NCBI GenBank assembly: GCA_019747875.1
Contig: JAIEQI010000049.1
Span: 21,485 to 85,484 of the forward strand
Origin: Candidatus Obscuribacterales bacterium
GTDB lineage: Bacteria; Cyanobacteriota; Vampirovibrionia; Obscuribacterales; Obscuribacteraceae
Reading direction: 5' to 3'
DNA: 64,000 bases
Part shown: piece by piece, positions 32,142 through 41,130 of the stretch
Position numbering within the stretch: position 1 is the first letter of the stretch
How the letters are laid out: each line of letters starts with the position of its first letter
Notes under the pieces: model-generated
The model's input: the letters and a program-made list of their open reading frames with translations, nothing else
Told to the model about the DNA's origin: nothing
Database searches by the model: none
Translations under genes and position numbers: made by a program

Positions 32142-33206
32142 TCAGTGTATGCCACCTTCCCCAATCCCGTATGCCGGCGTCATCCGACGACTGAACCAGC
32201 GGCGGTATCCTCCTCGTCTGTGCACAGCATGTTTCTGGCATAGTTTACTCTGCTTCCCAACATTGGCTGCTTGAGCGTAGTCTGCCAATGCGCCGGCGTA
32301 ATCACCCGTGTTGTGTTTTGCTACTCCGCGATTGAAATACGCATGTGGCCAGGTCGGATCGAGCTGAATTGCTGCATCGAAGTCTGCAATCGATGACTCG
32401 TGATCACCAACTCGTTGTTTGGTGCAGCCTCGATTGTAGTAAGTCTCTTTTGCCGTTGGATCGAGAAACAGCGATTTGTCATAGTCGGCAAAGGCACTCT
32501 CGAATTCGCCGAGTTTCATTTTCGCCATTCCCCGATTGTTGTACACCTGCGCAAAGTTCGGATTAAGGCTCAGTGCTCGATCATAATCTTGAATGGCAGA
32601 CACCGGTTCCCCCAGGAGATAAGCCACATATCCGCGATTGTTGTAAGCCGATACATGTTCAGGGTCCAATTCCAGCGCCTTATTTAAGTCATCCAACGCA
32701 GCGTAGATATTGCCTAGTGTCAGCAGCGCAAATCCCCGATTGTTGTATCCAGATGCCAGGTTGGGGTCTAGCTCCAATGCACGATTGCAATCAACAAGTG
32801 CTTCAGTACTTTCCCCCAGCCCTACTTTAGCTGCACCACGACTGCTATATGCTTCTGCGCTTTCGCTATCAATCGAAAGGACTTGATTGAAAACATCAAT
32901 GGCATCTCTGTACTGCTTCGCTTTATATCGCAGTATTCCGAGATCAAGCATCTGATCCACGAGAACCTGATTCAACCGCTCGTCCGGCGCTTTCACTCCA
33001 AGCCCAACCCGTATCGCTCTGAGAAGTCCTTCTTCCCTAACTGCAGGAGGACTGACAATCACGGCCTCAGGATCACTTTCTGCGCCCGTTCCTAGCGCTA
33101 CTATGAACTCAGGGTTGTCTCCATCACGGCCATTTGATTTATCCTCTCCTGTAGCCTTGTGGCGTGGTGTAGTTGCCTTACGGCTCACTCTCTTCTTCTT
33201 TGGCAT
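32142..33206 (-). CDS. TPR-repeat protein
   Basis: A 354-aa protein. A basic, disordered N-terminus (MPKKKRVSRKATTPRHK) is followed by seven or so TPR repeats with the consensus AYNNRG...LG....AI.DYDRALSLNPN, and then a basic C-terminal tail. The ATG at 33,206 follows AAGGAG; a second ATG at 33,239 overlaps the upstream TPR gene's stop and allows coupled translation. It is cytoplasmic with no signal. TPR arrays scaffold protein contacts. The place behind conjugation genes on the same strand suggests co-expression, but no direct role is shown. Confidence 0.8.
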   Translation of the reverse strand: MPKKKRVSRKATTPRHKATGEDKSNGRDGDNPEFIVALGTGAESDPEAVIVSPPAVREEGLLRAIRVGLGVKAPDERLNQVLVDQMLDLGILRYKAKQYRDAIDVFNQVLSIDSESAEAYSSRGAAKVGLGESTEALVDCNRALELDPNLASGYNNRGFALLTLGNIYAALDDLNKALELDPEHVSAYNNRGYVAYLLGEPVSAIQDYDRALSLNPNFAQVYNNRGMAKMKLGEFESAFADYDKSLFLDPTAKETYYNRGCTKQRVGDHESSIADFDAAIQLDPTWPHAYFNRGVAKHNTGDYAGALADYAQAANVGKQSKLCQKHAVHRRGGYRRWFSRRMTPAYGIGEGGIH

Positions 33207-33235
33207 AACAATTCTCCTTGCCGGCAAATCTGCCA

Positions 33236-34327
33236 TCATGTTTCGCTCTCTTTTGGCAAAGTTTTACAAGCCATCGCCTGGCTGCATAACTGATTCGCTT
33301 TTTCAAATCGTCCTTGCGCTCGATGAACACCGGACAGTCTTGCCAAAGTGGTTCCTACCTCTTTGTGATGGTTGCCGAAGACAGCCACCTGATTTCGAAG
33401 GGCACGATTGAGCGACCGTTCCGCCTTGTCAAATCTCTTTGTCACGCAAAACAGTTTGCCCAATCCGCCGAGGGTTTCAGCTACTGCCAGCGATTCATTC
33501 CCAAAGAGTTTCTTCCGCAGGCGTAAAGCTTTGTTGTAGTAATTTTCTGATTGTGCGTAATTGCACTCGGCGTAAAACACATTCGCTAATTGATGAAGGA
33601 TGGTTCCCAGTTCGTCATCTTGGGCATTCCGAAGTGCCTTGCGCATATTCAATGCTTTGGACAACAGCGTCTTGCACTTTGCGTAATCTTGTTTATCGAA
33701 GTGCAATGCAGCGAGTTTCCGCAGCAGGATCGCTACCTGGTAATGCTCCGGACCAAATAGATATTCTTTTATCAGTAGTGCTTTCTGGTACTGCATCTCA
33801 GACCAACCAAAATTCCGTTGCACCTGGTTTATCATCCCCAGCAGCTCAAAGGTGTCAGCGACTTCGATGTTATTTACTCCAAGCATTGTCTGTTGAAGAA
33901 TGACTAATCGTTCTGCAAGCTCTCTGGCACGGCGCTGAGAGCCAAGCAGATGCTCTACCCGAGTCAGGTTGTACAAAATTATTAGTCTCTGCCAGTCTTC
34001 TTTTTCAAACCACTCGTCTGCAATCATCAAGGCATGATCGAGCAGCCGCTTGGCCTCATTTAGTTTGTTTGCCGCGATATAGAACTCAGCACCCTGAGTC
34101 AAGCGTTCGCATTCAGCCTTGCGTGATGTGCTTGCCTCTTCTTCCATCGCAGCAAGTTTATTCAGTGTAGTAATTTTCTGCAGCAACGTACTCGTCGGCG
34201 GGGCGCTGCTTAAGTCCGGTCGGACAGTCTGCGTATTTGAAGCCCGAGACATGTTCGCATGCAATTCGCCGCTTGTAACCGCGCATTTGTATGTTTTGAC
34301 TTCATCTGAGTCATCCTCCTTGCACAT
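33236..34327 (-). CDS. Kinesin-light-chain-type TPR protein
   Basis: A protein of up to 363 aa with TPR_12-type repeats of about 42 residues (LGTILHQLANVFYAECNYAQSENYYNKALRLRKKLFG and similar), as in kinesin-light-chain-like bacterial proteins. The N-terminal ~60 residues are polar and disordered. The start is uncertain: ATG at 34,327 overlaps the preceding gene by 17 bases, and ATG at 34,252 is an alternative. It lies between the 208-aa membrane protein gene and the second TPR gene in one minus-strand operon with the coupling protein and relaxase. Confidence 0.72.
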   Translation of the reverse strand: MCKEDDSDEVKTYKCAVTSGELHANMSRASNTQTVRPDLSSAPPTSTLLQKITTLNKLAAMEEEASTSRKAECERLTQGAEFYIAANKLNEAKRLLDHALMIADEWFEKEDWQRLIILYNLTRVEHLLGSQRRARELAERLVILQQTMLGVNNIEVADTFELLGMINQVQRNFGWSEMQYQKALLIKEYLFGPEHYQVAILLRKLAALHFDKQDYAKCKTLLSKALNMRKALRNAQDDELGTILHQLANVFYAECNYAQSENYYNKALRLRKKLFGNESLAVAETLGGLGKLFCVTKRFDKAERSLNRALRNQVAVFGNHHKEVGTTLARLSGVHRAQGRFEKANQLCSQAMACKTLPKESET

Positions 34328-34937
34328 AGCGATTCCCTCTGGCTTGTTCGTCCGTTATCGTTACGTCAGGGAGCTGAGCTTCATGCGTAGTTCTGACTAA
34401 CCCATACTCGGTCACTTCCGATTGCAGTCTTCGCTGGCACTTGCGAATGATGTCCTCAACAAGATCCGTGCCGCTCGGCGCAAAGATCTCGAATGTTAAA
34501 GTCACACCTGTAGTTGATCCATGAGGAGTTAATTGTGCATTTGCCGCAATAGTCTGCGGGACAATCGCTCCGTTGGGACCACAACCACCGTGCTCCAACA
34601 GATTAAGGACTGCAGCCAATTGACCCCGCGATTTATCCTCGCGTTTCATGGACCAGGCGGCAATCACTCCTTCTTTGGTGCGCACTATGGACCCGTCAAA
34701 AACATCTTTTAGAATTCCCCAGGCAACTGGCATCGGCACATGCCATATTGCTGGCTTGGGGCGCAACAAAGCATCAAGGCGCCGATCATCAATGCAGCGA
34801 AAGAAATACCAAACAGTGCCGCCACACACGCAGCCAATTATGGGCGGAACTCCGAAGTCTAAAAAGTAACTGCCGATCCAGCTCACAGAAACAAACACAA
34901 TGAATCCGAGCGGTACTCCTACAATCTTGGCTAACAT
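34311..34937 (-). CDS. Two-TM membrane protein next to the coupling protein
   Basis: A 208-aa protein with two N-terminal TM helices (VGVPLGFIVFVSVSWIGSYFL and PPIIGCVCGGTVWYFF) and a cytoplasmic domain of about 150 residues ending in TITDEQARGNRYVQGG. I do not recognise the family. The ATG at 34,937 follows GGGGTGGG and overlaps the coupling-protein stop by 7 bases. The coupling protein itself seems to lack N-terminal TM helices. This gene might supply the membrane anchor in trans, an inference worth testing. Confidence 0.65.
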   Translation of the reverse strand: MLAKIVGVPLGFIVFVSVSWIGSYFLDFGVPPIIGCVCGGTVWYFFRCIDDRRLDALLRPKPAIWHVPMPVAWGILKDVFDGSIVRTKEGVIAAWSMKREDKSRGQLAAVLNLLEHGGCGPNGAIVPQTIAANAQLTPHGSTTGVTLTFEIFAPSGTDLVEDIIRKCQRRLQSEVTEYGLVRTTHEAQLPDVTITDEQARGNRYVQGG

Positions 34938-36745
34938 TCCCACCCCCCGGCCATCTCTCTTGGACCATCGTCTTTCGATACCGGTTCTATTGGCTGCCGG
35001 CACAATTCCTCAACGAAGTGCTGAACTGAATTCTTCTCTCGTTTCTTCAATGTCTCATCCACTTCAAGCAATCGTGGCTCTGGCAGTGGGTAGATATCGA
35101 AATCCGTCGCATCTTTGTACGCCTGCCAGCCAATGACTCCAAGTTTTACCGGTCGCGTTTTGGGCATGAAGGCAATCAGCTCAGACGGCTCAAGCGATAG
35201 TAATTCTTCTGGTGGCAGAAGGTACTTTCGTTCGCGAGTCTCTTGCAATTGTCCTGAACTGGTCACCTTCACCTTTTCTCCGGCCATGCCCAACGCCCGA
35301 CTAATCCCTTCTGCGGTTTTTAGATCATTCGGGCGGAAGAATATCCGCGTTCCAGGCTGACTGAGAAACAAGCCTGCTTCCTTGCCATAGACGATTTCTA
35401 GTTGCGTGTAGTCCTGAATGCCGAGCACCGCCGGAATTCCATCATGCCTAAGAATCGTCAGCTTCTGAGGCATTCCGCGCACGTACCCGAAATTGGCGAA
35501 CTCGTCCAAGAACAGAGCCAGCGGAAACTCAAAGCGCTGTTGCGTTAGAACATCAAACACCAGGTTGAATATCAGCGAAGCCAGAGGCTTCAGTTCCGGC
35601 TTGCCCGCTGGCACGCTTAGATACAACGTGAAGAGTTCTCTTCCAAGGTTTAGAAAGTCAATGTCATTTGCCTCAGTTAACGCCCTGATGCGTGGATCAC
35701 CCCACAACGACAGACGTGTGACCAACCCTTGCGCCACCAAATTGCGATAGGCTTCAGTCGAATTTTTGAGAAAACCCCGATATGAAGCCTCCGCTTCCAC
35801 CACCGGACTATCAGCAAGTAGGTTGGCCACCTTGTCTTGTCCTTGAAACAACAAATCTCTTACTCGTCCCAGATTGCAATGACCGCCTGCGCTCTCACCG
35901 GAAGCGTGCAGAATGAGCGATGTCAAAAGAAGCTTCTCGGACATTTCCCACGACTGATCTCCTTTGTGCGTCGACATCGTTGTGGATTGCATGATGATTT
36001 CTACTACGCGCACAGCCTGGCTGTAGGTCTTAACCATAGCCAAGGGATTGATTCTATGGCTGCGCAGGTCATCCGGGTTGAAATAGTAAATTCGATGTCC
36101 GCTGGCAAATCTGTAACCTGATGTGCGTTTGTACAGGTGAGCGATTCCTTTGCCGCCGGTGGCTTCGGTCACGATAGCGCTTGTGCTGGTACGCTCAATT
36201 AAGTTCGGAATGAAAATACCGCTGGTCTTGCCGGCGCCTGTTGGTCCGCAGATCAAGGCATGCTTGACGGTGTCTTCTTCGACAAGCTGTACTAGGTCGC
36301 TACCGATGCGTCCAAGGATAAGTCCCTTCCCAATCTCGGCCAAATATCCGGCATTTTGCAATTCTCTTTCTGTACTCCAGCGCGCACCAGTTCCTTCCGG
36401 GCACTCTGCCGGCGCTCTGGAGATGCCTTTGAGCAGCGCTTCCTTCAGGCTGACAAACTGTTTGTGGCAACTTCCTTCTGTCCAGTCAAAGTTGAGCTCG
36501 GACAATTCAATTTCCACAAACGTACCGATAACTGCCTTATCCCAAGTGGCTCTAAGCAGAAAATGATATTGCCACAGTTCGCCGCGCACGGTTTCTTCGC
36601 GCTGTAACTGTGAACTAATGGTTTGCAGCTCGTTGTTAACAAAAGACTCCTGCCAGCCCAGTTGCTTCAATGCAGTCACAAGAACGGCCGCACACTTTTC
36701 GGCTTCCACCGCTAATTCCAATTGATCGTAATAGCTACTCATCAC
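34931..36745 (-). CDS. VirD4/TraG-type coupling ATPase
   Basis: A 604-aa protein with Walker A GPTGAGKTSGIFIPN (about residue 165), Walker B LALFLDEFANFG (about 415), and TraG-family blocks (RINPLAM, LIFNLVFDVL, IQDYTQLEIVYGKEAG, TRIFFRPNDLKTAEGISRALG). It feeds the relaxase-DNA complex to a secretion channel. The usual N-terminal TM pair is not evident; the first 140 residues look soluble. It overlaps the relaxase stop by ATGA upstream and the two-TM gene downstream. No VirB genes are in view, so the element is mobilizable here. Confidence 0.9.
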   Translation of the reverse strand: MMSSYYDQLELAVEAEKCAAVLVTALKQLGWQESFVNNELQTISSQLQREETVRGELWQYHFLLRATWDKAVIGTFVEIELSELNFDWTEGSCHKQFVSLKEALLKGISRAPAECPEGTGARWSTERELQNAGYLAEIGKGLILGRIGSDLVQLVEEDTVKHALICGPTGAGKTSGIFIPNLIERTSTSAIVTEATGGKGIAHLYKRTSGYRFASGHRIYYFNPDDLRSHRINPLAMVKTYSQAVRVVEIIMQSTTMSTHKGDQSWEMSEKLLLTSLILHASGESAGGHCNLGRVRDLLFQGQDKVANLLADSPVVEAEASYRGFLKNSTEAYRNLVAQGLVTRLSLWGDPRIRALTEANDIDFLNLGRELFTLYLSVPAGKPELKPLASLIFNLVFDVLTQQRFEFPLALFLDEFANFGYVRGMPQKLTILRHDGIPAVLGIQDYTQLEIVYGKEAGLFLSQPGTRIFFRPNDLKTAEGISRALGMAGEKVKVTSSGQLQETRERKYLLPPEELLSLEPSELIAFMPKTRPVKLGVIGWQAYKDATDFDIYPLPEPRLLEVDETLKKREKNSVQHFVEELCRQPIEPVSKDDGPREMAGGWEC

Positions 36746-37587
36746 TCTTTCTCTCTGCGCCTGGTCACTGGCTGCCTGAATGTTCTAAACAGTGTCTTTC
36801 GATGCTCTGCGATCATTCTCTTAAGCGACCACATATATGACTGACGATGTCCTCGTAATCCTCGACTGATTATTTTGCTGGCGATTGATGCTGCTTTCTT
36901 CTTCGCATGAGGACCGCCGCGATGACTTACCTTGAAGTCGTCTCTGAATTTGACCGGGGTGCTTTTGTGTCGCTTGGATCGCTGCACCACGGTATAGTCT
37001 TTGTTCTCGTACCGAAAATTATTTGGTCGATTGATCGTCTCGGTAGGCGTAGCAAATGTCCGAGTGAACCCGGCAAATTCTCGTTCAGCAGTAACGGTTG
37101 GTTCTTTGTACTCCACCCGATCTCGCACTTGCTCGGCTGTGCGTGTTCGCCACAGAAACCGATCGCCAGTTTGCTTCATCGTCGGATAGTGGGTCTTATC
37201 AATTCGAACGGCATGACCATTTCGATCTTTTCCCATCACAACGACGTGGATGTGCCAATGGGCCGTGTTCCGGTGAACTACCGCATACCAGACCAGATCT
37301 AGTCCGGTCTTTGAAGATAGTGACTTCATAACGTCGCGTGTGTATTCGCGAAGGTCACAATCATTGGTCCCAGGCGACAGCATTACCTTGTGAATCGACA
37401 CACCTGTCGGACCTTGTTCTTCAAGGCTCCGGTAAACGTCTCGACGTGACACTGCTTCGCTGGTGGCGTTGAAGAACCCACGCTCGCACGCTCCTGGGCG
37501 ATGTGCTATGTAGCGGATGTGAGCCTGTCCATGCTCATTGCCGCCCCATCCAGCCCGTATGTATTGATGTTTTACTATTGATTTCAC
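36742..37587 (-). CDS. VirD2/MOBP-like relaxase
   Basis: A 281-aa protein. Its HIRYIAHRPG N-terminus, VMLSPG and the metal-binding triad HRNTAHWHIHVVVMGKDRNG (about residues 108-128) match relaxases of the VirD2/DUF3363 group, which nick oriT and attach by a tyrosine (candidate Tyr in RYIAHR). It is short compared with most relaxases and lacks a helicase or primase domain. The tail is basic (SKRHKSTPVKF, SKIISRGLRGHRQS). It lies between the accessory gene and the coupling protein, and the oriT-like region is upstream at about 38.1-38.7 kb. Confidence 0.85.
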   Translation of the reverse strand: MKSIVKHQYIRAGWGGNEHGQAHIRYIAHRPGACERGFFNATSEAVSRRDVYRSLEEQGPTGVSIHKVMLSPGTNDCDLREYTRDVMKSLSSKTGLDLVWYAVVHRNTAHWHIHVVVMGKDRNGHAVRIDKTHYPTMKQTGDRFLWRTRTAEQVRDRVEYKEPTVTAEREFAGFTRTFATPTETINRPNNFRYENKDYTVVQRSKRHKSTPVKFRDDFKVSHRGGPHAKKKAASIASKIISRGLRGHRQSYMWSLKRMIAEHRKTLFRTFRQPVTRRREKE

Positions 37588-37623
37588 TAGCTGCTCCTTT
37601 GGTCGGAGCAGTGAGTGGCGTCG

Positions 37624-38058
37624 TCAACTCGCGTTCGTTATGTTGGATGACATAGACGACGCCACTTTCTGCTCGTCTGGCGCCAAAGCGGTTTTGAGGC
37701 GTTTCGCTGCTATTGATGTACATTCACGCATCAATTCCCCGGACTCATCAATACGGGCGAGAAATTCTTTGACCGCGTTTCCGTCAATTCCATTTTTGGC
37801 CAGCAATGCACAGATTCTATTCGTGTGTTTGGCTTGCTTTTCTTCAAACTCATAGATCAGCTGCCGCAATTGCTGCGCGTAAATTCCTTCGAATTCATTT
37901 ACTTTTTGCTGGTTGTAGTGATCAAGATAATAGAGTGCGGCGTCACGTAGGAGCGAGCTATAGCTAATCGCCTTTGTCAAAGCTAGCTCACGAAAACGTT
38001 CCATGTCCTGTGGGGCGAGTCGTGTTACTACTTGCGGTGAGCGTCTAAACTTCGGCAT
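37624..38058 (-). CDS. MobC/RHH-type accessory mobilization protein
   Basis: A 144-aa protein from the ATG at 38,058 (MPKFRRSPQVVTRL); in-frame starts at 38,103 and 38,205 are possible. An RHH-like N-terminus (VVTRLAPQDMERFRELALTKAISYSSLLRDAALYYL) is followed by a coiled coil (YAQQLRQLIYEFEEKQAKHTN). This is the plan of small oriT-binding proteins (MobC, TraJ) that help the relaxase. The gene is transcribed towards the relaxase with a 36-base gap, and its upstream region carries repeated TCACCACG words that may be its operator. Confidence 0.68.
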   Translation of the reverse strand: MPKFRRSPQVVTRLAPQDMERFRELALTKAISYSSLLRDAALYYLDHYNQQKVNEFEGIYAQQLRQLIYEFEEKQAKHTNRICALLAKNGIDGNAVKEFLARIDESGELMRECTSIAAKRLKTALAPDEQKVASSMSSNITNAS

Positions 38059-38105
38059 TTTATTGGGTTTCCTGGACGGACGCGTTACGAAATATGTACC
38101 CATTA

Positions 38106-38135
38106 TCACCACGTTTTTGTCACCACGGGCGGTGA
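38106..38135. promoter_or_regulatory. Repeated operator-like words before the accessory gene
   Basis: TCACCACG occurs at 38,106-38,113 and 38,120-38,127. The second copy forms a dyad with GGTGA at 38,131-38,135 (TCACC-ACGGGC-GGTGA). They lie just upstream of the RHH-protein start and fit an RHH operator or part of the nic region. Confidence 0.45.
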
Positions 38136-38464
38136 TTTTAGGCTGTCTGTTTCCGTTGCTGCCGTCTGGTGATGTTGAAAAACCCATCCCTGTTAGCCAT
38201 AGCAAACTTGTGCTACAAAGTTATTTCATTGGCGTTTATCCTTGTGGATGTCTTGTTTGGCAGTGGTGGCATGTTCGAGTTGTGTGCCACCACTCTTTAT
38301 ACTGTGGTATGGGTTTGTCTGGTTACAAAACTTCAAGACGCGCTACAGGCTGGAAGCTTTGCAAGTTGGATAACCACCTTCTATCTAGGTATAGGGTGCG
38401 TCTTTAAGCCTGTGTGTGATGAGGAATTCGTCGTTATGAGATTCACTGCAAGATTGTTGAATCT

Positions 38465-38676
38465 CATAACCATCGGCAGTAGAAAATAGAACCGAGTACA
38501 CGCGGGCTGCAACAGGAGCGTCAGTTCCTGCCGAAGGCAGGAAAAAGTGGATTGGCACGGCTCCGCCATGTGCCACCACTTTCCGGTTATTGGCATAACC
38601 TTGTAAATGTTGCAGCCCGCGTTTTCATAACCAGTGCTGCTTTACGCCTATCGACGCTATCAGTGTCACATAACCA
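38465..38676 (+). repeat. Direct repeats CATAACC(A)
   Basis: CATAACCA or CATAACC at 38,465, 38,594, 38,626 and 38,669, with a variant ATAACCA at 38,370. The copy at 38,594 is also the right arm of a hairpin, GGTTAT-TGGC-ATAACC (38,585-38,600). The repeats surround the nested inverted repeat at 38,501-38,621 and may be binding sites for the accessory protein. Confidence 0.45.
38501..38621. other. Nested inverted repeats, candidate oriT or single-strand origin
   Basis: The outer 13-bp arms CGCGGGCTGCAAC (38,501-38,513) and GTTGCAGCCCGCG (38,609-38,621) are perfect. Inside are TTCCTGCC-GAA-GGCAGGAA (38,525-38,543), a long bulged stem from AGTGG/GGCAC to GTGCC/CCACT (38,546-38,580), and GGTTAT-TGGC-ATAACC. 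Such a hairpin array upstream of relaxase genes fits oriT or a ssDNA-initiation site. No protein-coding gene is evident in 38,206-38,963. Confidence 0.55.
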
Positions 38677-38963
38677 CTTATTCTGCCTGCGCCAAGCAGC
38701 TAGTTACTTTGAACCGCCTTATCCAGTTGTCGGTAGTGAGATTCATATCTAGCCGGGACATTCCTTGTTTTGTCCTGGGGTGCGAGAATTGTTCTCAACC
38801 AACTGGACTTTCCACGGATTCCGGTAGCCATAGCGCCATATTTAAGCCTGTAATGAAAACAAGCACGGCTGACTACATGTTCGGCTAAAATGAGCTAAAC
38901 GACCTGCGATGGTGTGCATGGCCCGACACTTCAACGGTAGGTTTAAAATTTGGAGAATGAATA

Positions 38964-39767
38964 TTGAACCAAATTCGGCAATCTGTACTGCGAAGCCCAG
39001 GATTTGTCGAGCCAGTCAAATGGCTCACCAAGTTGCAGGCCAGCCAGATCAAAAGAAAAACTTTAGCACTTCATCAAAACACCGGATTTCGGCTGTTTCA
39101 AGATTCTCACTTGTTCTTCAAATGGGTGGCTGATGCAGTTTCGCATTCTTTGATAGTTGACCAAGTATCAAATATTATCGGTGATGACATTGCTATTGAA
39201 GCCACATATATTGTTATCAAGCCTGAGAAAACGGAGTTTGCAGTTCCGTTGCATCAAGACGGCATTGATTCAAATCTAGACTTGGATCCGGAGAAATCTG
39301 TTTCTGCCTGGCTTGCTATTACGGAGAGCACAGTAACTAATGGCTGCTTGCGGGTGTATTCGGGAACTCATGCAAACGGATACCGCGAGTTTCGCATTGC
39401 CGACTCTGATGCCAATTCGCTGTCTGGCGGGAGACCTACTGAAATGGCTGGAAGTGAGTGTCTTCCAATTCCAACAGATGTTCCGTTAGCACAAGGATTC
39501 GGTTGCCTTTTTAACGTCTGTCTTGTTCATGACTCAAAGGGCAACGGCAGTAACAAACCTCGAATCGGGTTGAATGTTCGTTATATCTCAGTAGGAGCAT
39601 TAAGGAAATTCACTGACAGAGTCCGACCGGTGCTGATTGTTCGTGGCTCTGCGAATTATCCAAGTACTATAGCCCAGTATCCAACCTGGAGCGATGAGAG
39701 CGGGCTGGAAAGACTAATGAAGTGTGCCTCTCCTACGGGTACAATACGCAATTACAAGTTAATCTGA
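38964..39767 (+). CDS. Phytanoyl-CoA dioxygenase (PhyH)-family oxygenase
   Basis: A 267-aa Fe(II)/2-oxoglutarate oxygenase. The metal triad is H-x-D in PLHQDGID (about residue 97), and a distal His in LVHDS (about 189), with a 2OG-binding Arg in GLNVRYIS. WLAITESTVTNGCLRVYSGTH is the family's conserved middle. The start is TTG at 38,964, 8 bases after TTTGGAG; an ATG just upstream is out of frame. Substrate unknown. PhyH enzymes often tailor natural products. The convergent cupin gene overlaps its last 16 bases. Confidence 0.78.
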   Translation: MNQIRQSVLRSPGFVEPVKWLTKLQASQIKRKTLALHQNTGFRLFQDSHLFFKWVADAVSHSLIVDQVSNIIGDDIAIEATYIVIKPEKTEFAVPLHQDGIDSNLDLDPEKSVSAWLAITESTVTNGCLRVYSGTHANGYREFRIADSDANSLSGGRPTEMAGSECLPIPTDVPLAQGFGCLFNVCLVHDSKGNGSNKPRIGLNVRYISVGALRKFTDRVRPVLIVRGSANYPSTIAQYPTWSDESGLERLMKCASPTGTIRNYKLI

Positions 39768-40231
39768 ATTGCCCTGTTGTTGGCCACTGTCTCTGCTGAT
39801 ACAAAGGGATAGTCGGATTCTGCCCTCGGTTGGCTGTGCACTACCGCCTCGTCCGGTACAAATGTAATTGTGTCATTCTCATTTAGGGCAGTGCTAACGA
39901 CCAGTAACTCGGCATCTTCCAATGAACCATTTGTCACCATATGTGGTACCAGCGGCGGAAAGCTAATAGCTGAGCCTGCTTCAACTGTATGCCAGTTACC
40001 ATCAATCCACACAGCGACCATTCCTCGAAGCACATAGACAAATTCTTCCTTGTGAGAATGTTGATGGGCTGGTGAAGAACGATGTCCTGGCTTCAGGATT
40101 TCGTGCTGAATGAATAAATTGCGCAGTCCGCTGGCCTCTGACAGATTGGTCAGAGAGCCTAAAATCTCGCCAGTAGTCCTTCTCACGGAATCATTTCGAG
40201 GAAGGTCGTGCGGATTAGTAATGAAGTTCAC
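39752..40231 (-). CDS. Cupin-domain protein
   Basis: A 159-aa single-domain cupin. Motif 1 is HQHSHKEEFVYVLRGMVAVWIDG (two His and Glu for the metal) and motif 2 is GSAISFPPLVPHMVTN (third His). Small cupins may be isomerases, dioxygenases or sensors; nothing here decides. It overlaps the PhyH gene tail to tail by 16 bases. A ribosome binding site (GAAAGGGAC) lies upstream of the ATG at 40,231. Confidence 0.78.
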   Translation of the reverse strand: MNFITNPHDLPRNDSVRRTTGEILGSLTNLSEASGLRNLFIQHEILKPGHRSSPAHQHSHKEEFVYVLRGMVAVWIDGNWHTVEAGSAISFPPLVPHMVTNGSLEDAELLVVSTALNENDTITFVPDEAVVHSQPRAESDYPFVSAETVANNRAIQINL

Positions 40232-40310
40232 GGGCTCTGTCCCTTTCTAGCGGACTTTAAGAATATCGCGGAAAAACAAAACCACATAGTAAATAACTAT
40301 TCAAAACCGC

Positions 40311-40340
40311 CCACCACTCCAGTTGTATATCCAGTGGTGG
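40311..40340. terminator. Hairpin between the unknown gene and cupin
   Basis: CCACCACT (40,311-40,318) and AGTGGTGG (40,333-40,340) form a perfect 8-bp stem. It follows the 3' end of the minus-strand gene 40,445-40,870 and precedes the cupin promoter, fitting a terminator. There is no T-run of note. Confidence 0.45.
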
Positions 40341-40444
40341 CATGATCGATATCTTTGTTTTGATTGAAGCTGATCAGCAATTTGCTCTGCCGAGGCAAGC
40401 AGAAGCCTTGCATGACCTCTGCTTGTCTCGCTGCATAACGTTTC

Positions 40445-40870
40445 CTACAGTGTGGCGTTGCCGATCAGCTTCCAATGCTCGACGGTAATGCCCCCCTTGG
40501 GAATGCCAATCTCAAGATATTTTGCCAAGTGTGATGGATTCATGTACGAATCCAAGTGTTCTTCAAAGAATTTCTCGTCATACCAATTGACACCTAAGAT
40601 CACGACTCCGCCACCATTCTTTTCTTCCCCGGTGCGTTCAACAAACGTACAGTTCCAGCCCCAAAGCACTAGCTCTTCTGGACGATTTCGCAAGTGTTCA
40701 TCGGATATGCGAATCTGGTCTACACAATGCTCCAAAGTCTTTTGATCAGGACAATCAAAACGACATTCGGACCTGACCTTGAGTACCTTGGTCTTTGACG
40801 GTTGCTGACCATCAGTACCATAAAGTACGAGTTCACGAGTTATGGTTTTGTGCGCAGTAAATGCTGGCAT
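40445..40870 (-). CDS. Unknown 141-aa protein
   Basis: Not recognised. From the ATG at 40,870 (MPAFTAHKTITRELVLYG), which has GGAG 9 bases upstream. The protein has CRFDCPDQKTLEHCVDQI with three Cys and one His, VLWGWNCTF and VVILGVNWYDEKFFEEHLDSY. There are no signal or TM segments. The flanking cupin/PhyH pair and the GNAT gene do not suggest a role. Confidence 0.55.
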   Translation of the reverse strand: MPAFTAHKTITRELVLYGTDGQQPSKTKVLKVRSECRFDCPDQKTLEHCVDQIRISDEHLRNRPEELVLWGWNCTFVERTGEEKNGGGVVILGVNWYDEKFFEEHLDSYMNPSHLAKYLEIGIPKGGITVEHWKLIGNATL

Positions 40871-41130
40871 GATTAGCTGCTCCTTCAACTATTGGGCAGG
40901 GACATTATGAAGGGAAATCATCACAACAAGGACATGCTGACATCTGGTGTTATTAATGCCTCCGCCCTTTTGTCTTTGTTTGTGTTTCTGGGCGCAGATT
41001 TCAATTTTTGATGATTGTGTCTTGCCTGTAACAACCGATTCTCAATGCCGCATTGACGGGCAGCAGCATCGACTCTTACCAGGCTGCTAAAGGCCGGCAG
41101 CTCAAACCGTCATTAGCTCGATTTTTCTTT

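Noticed and set aside
38206..38963. Small genes in the hairpin region (several short open frames)
   Set aside because: They span the perfect inverted repeats, lack ribosome binding sites and have no recognisable product.
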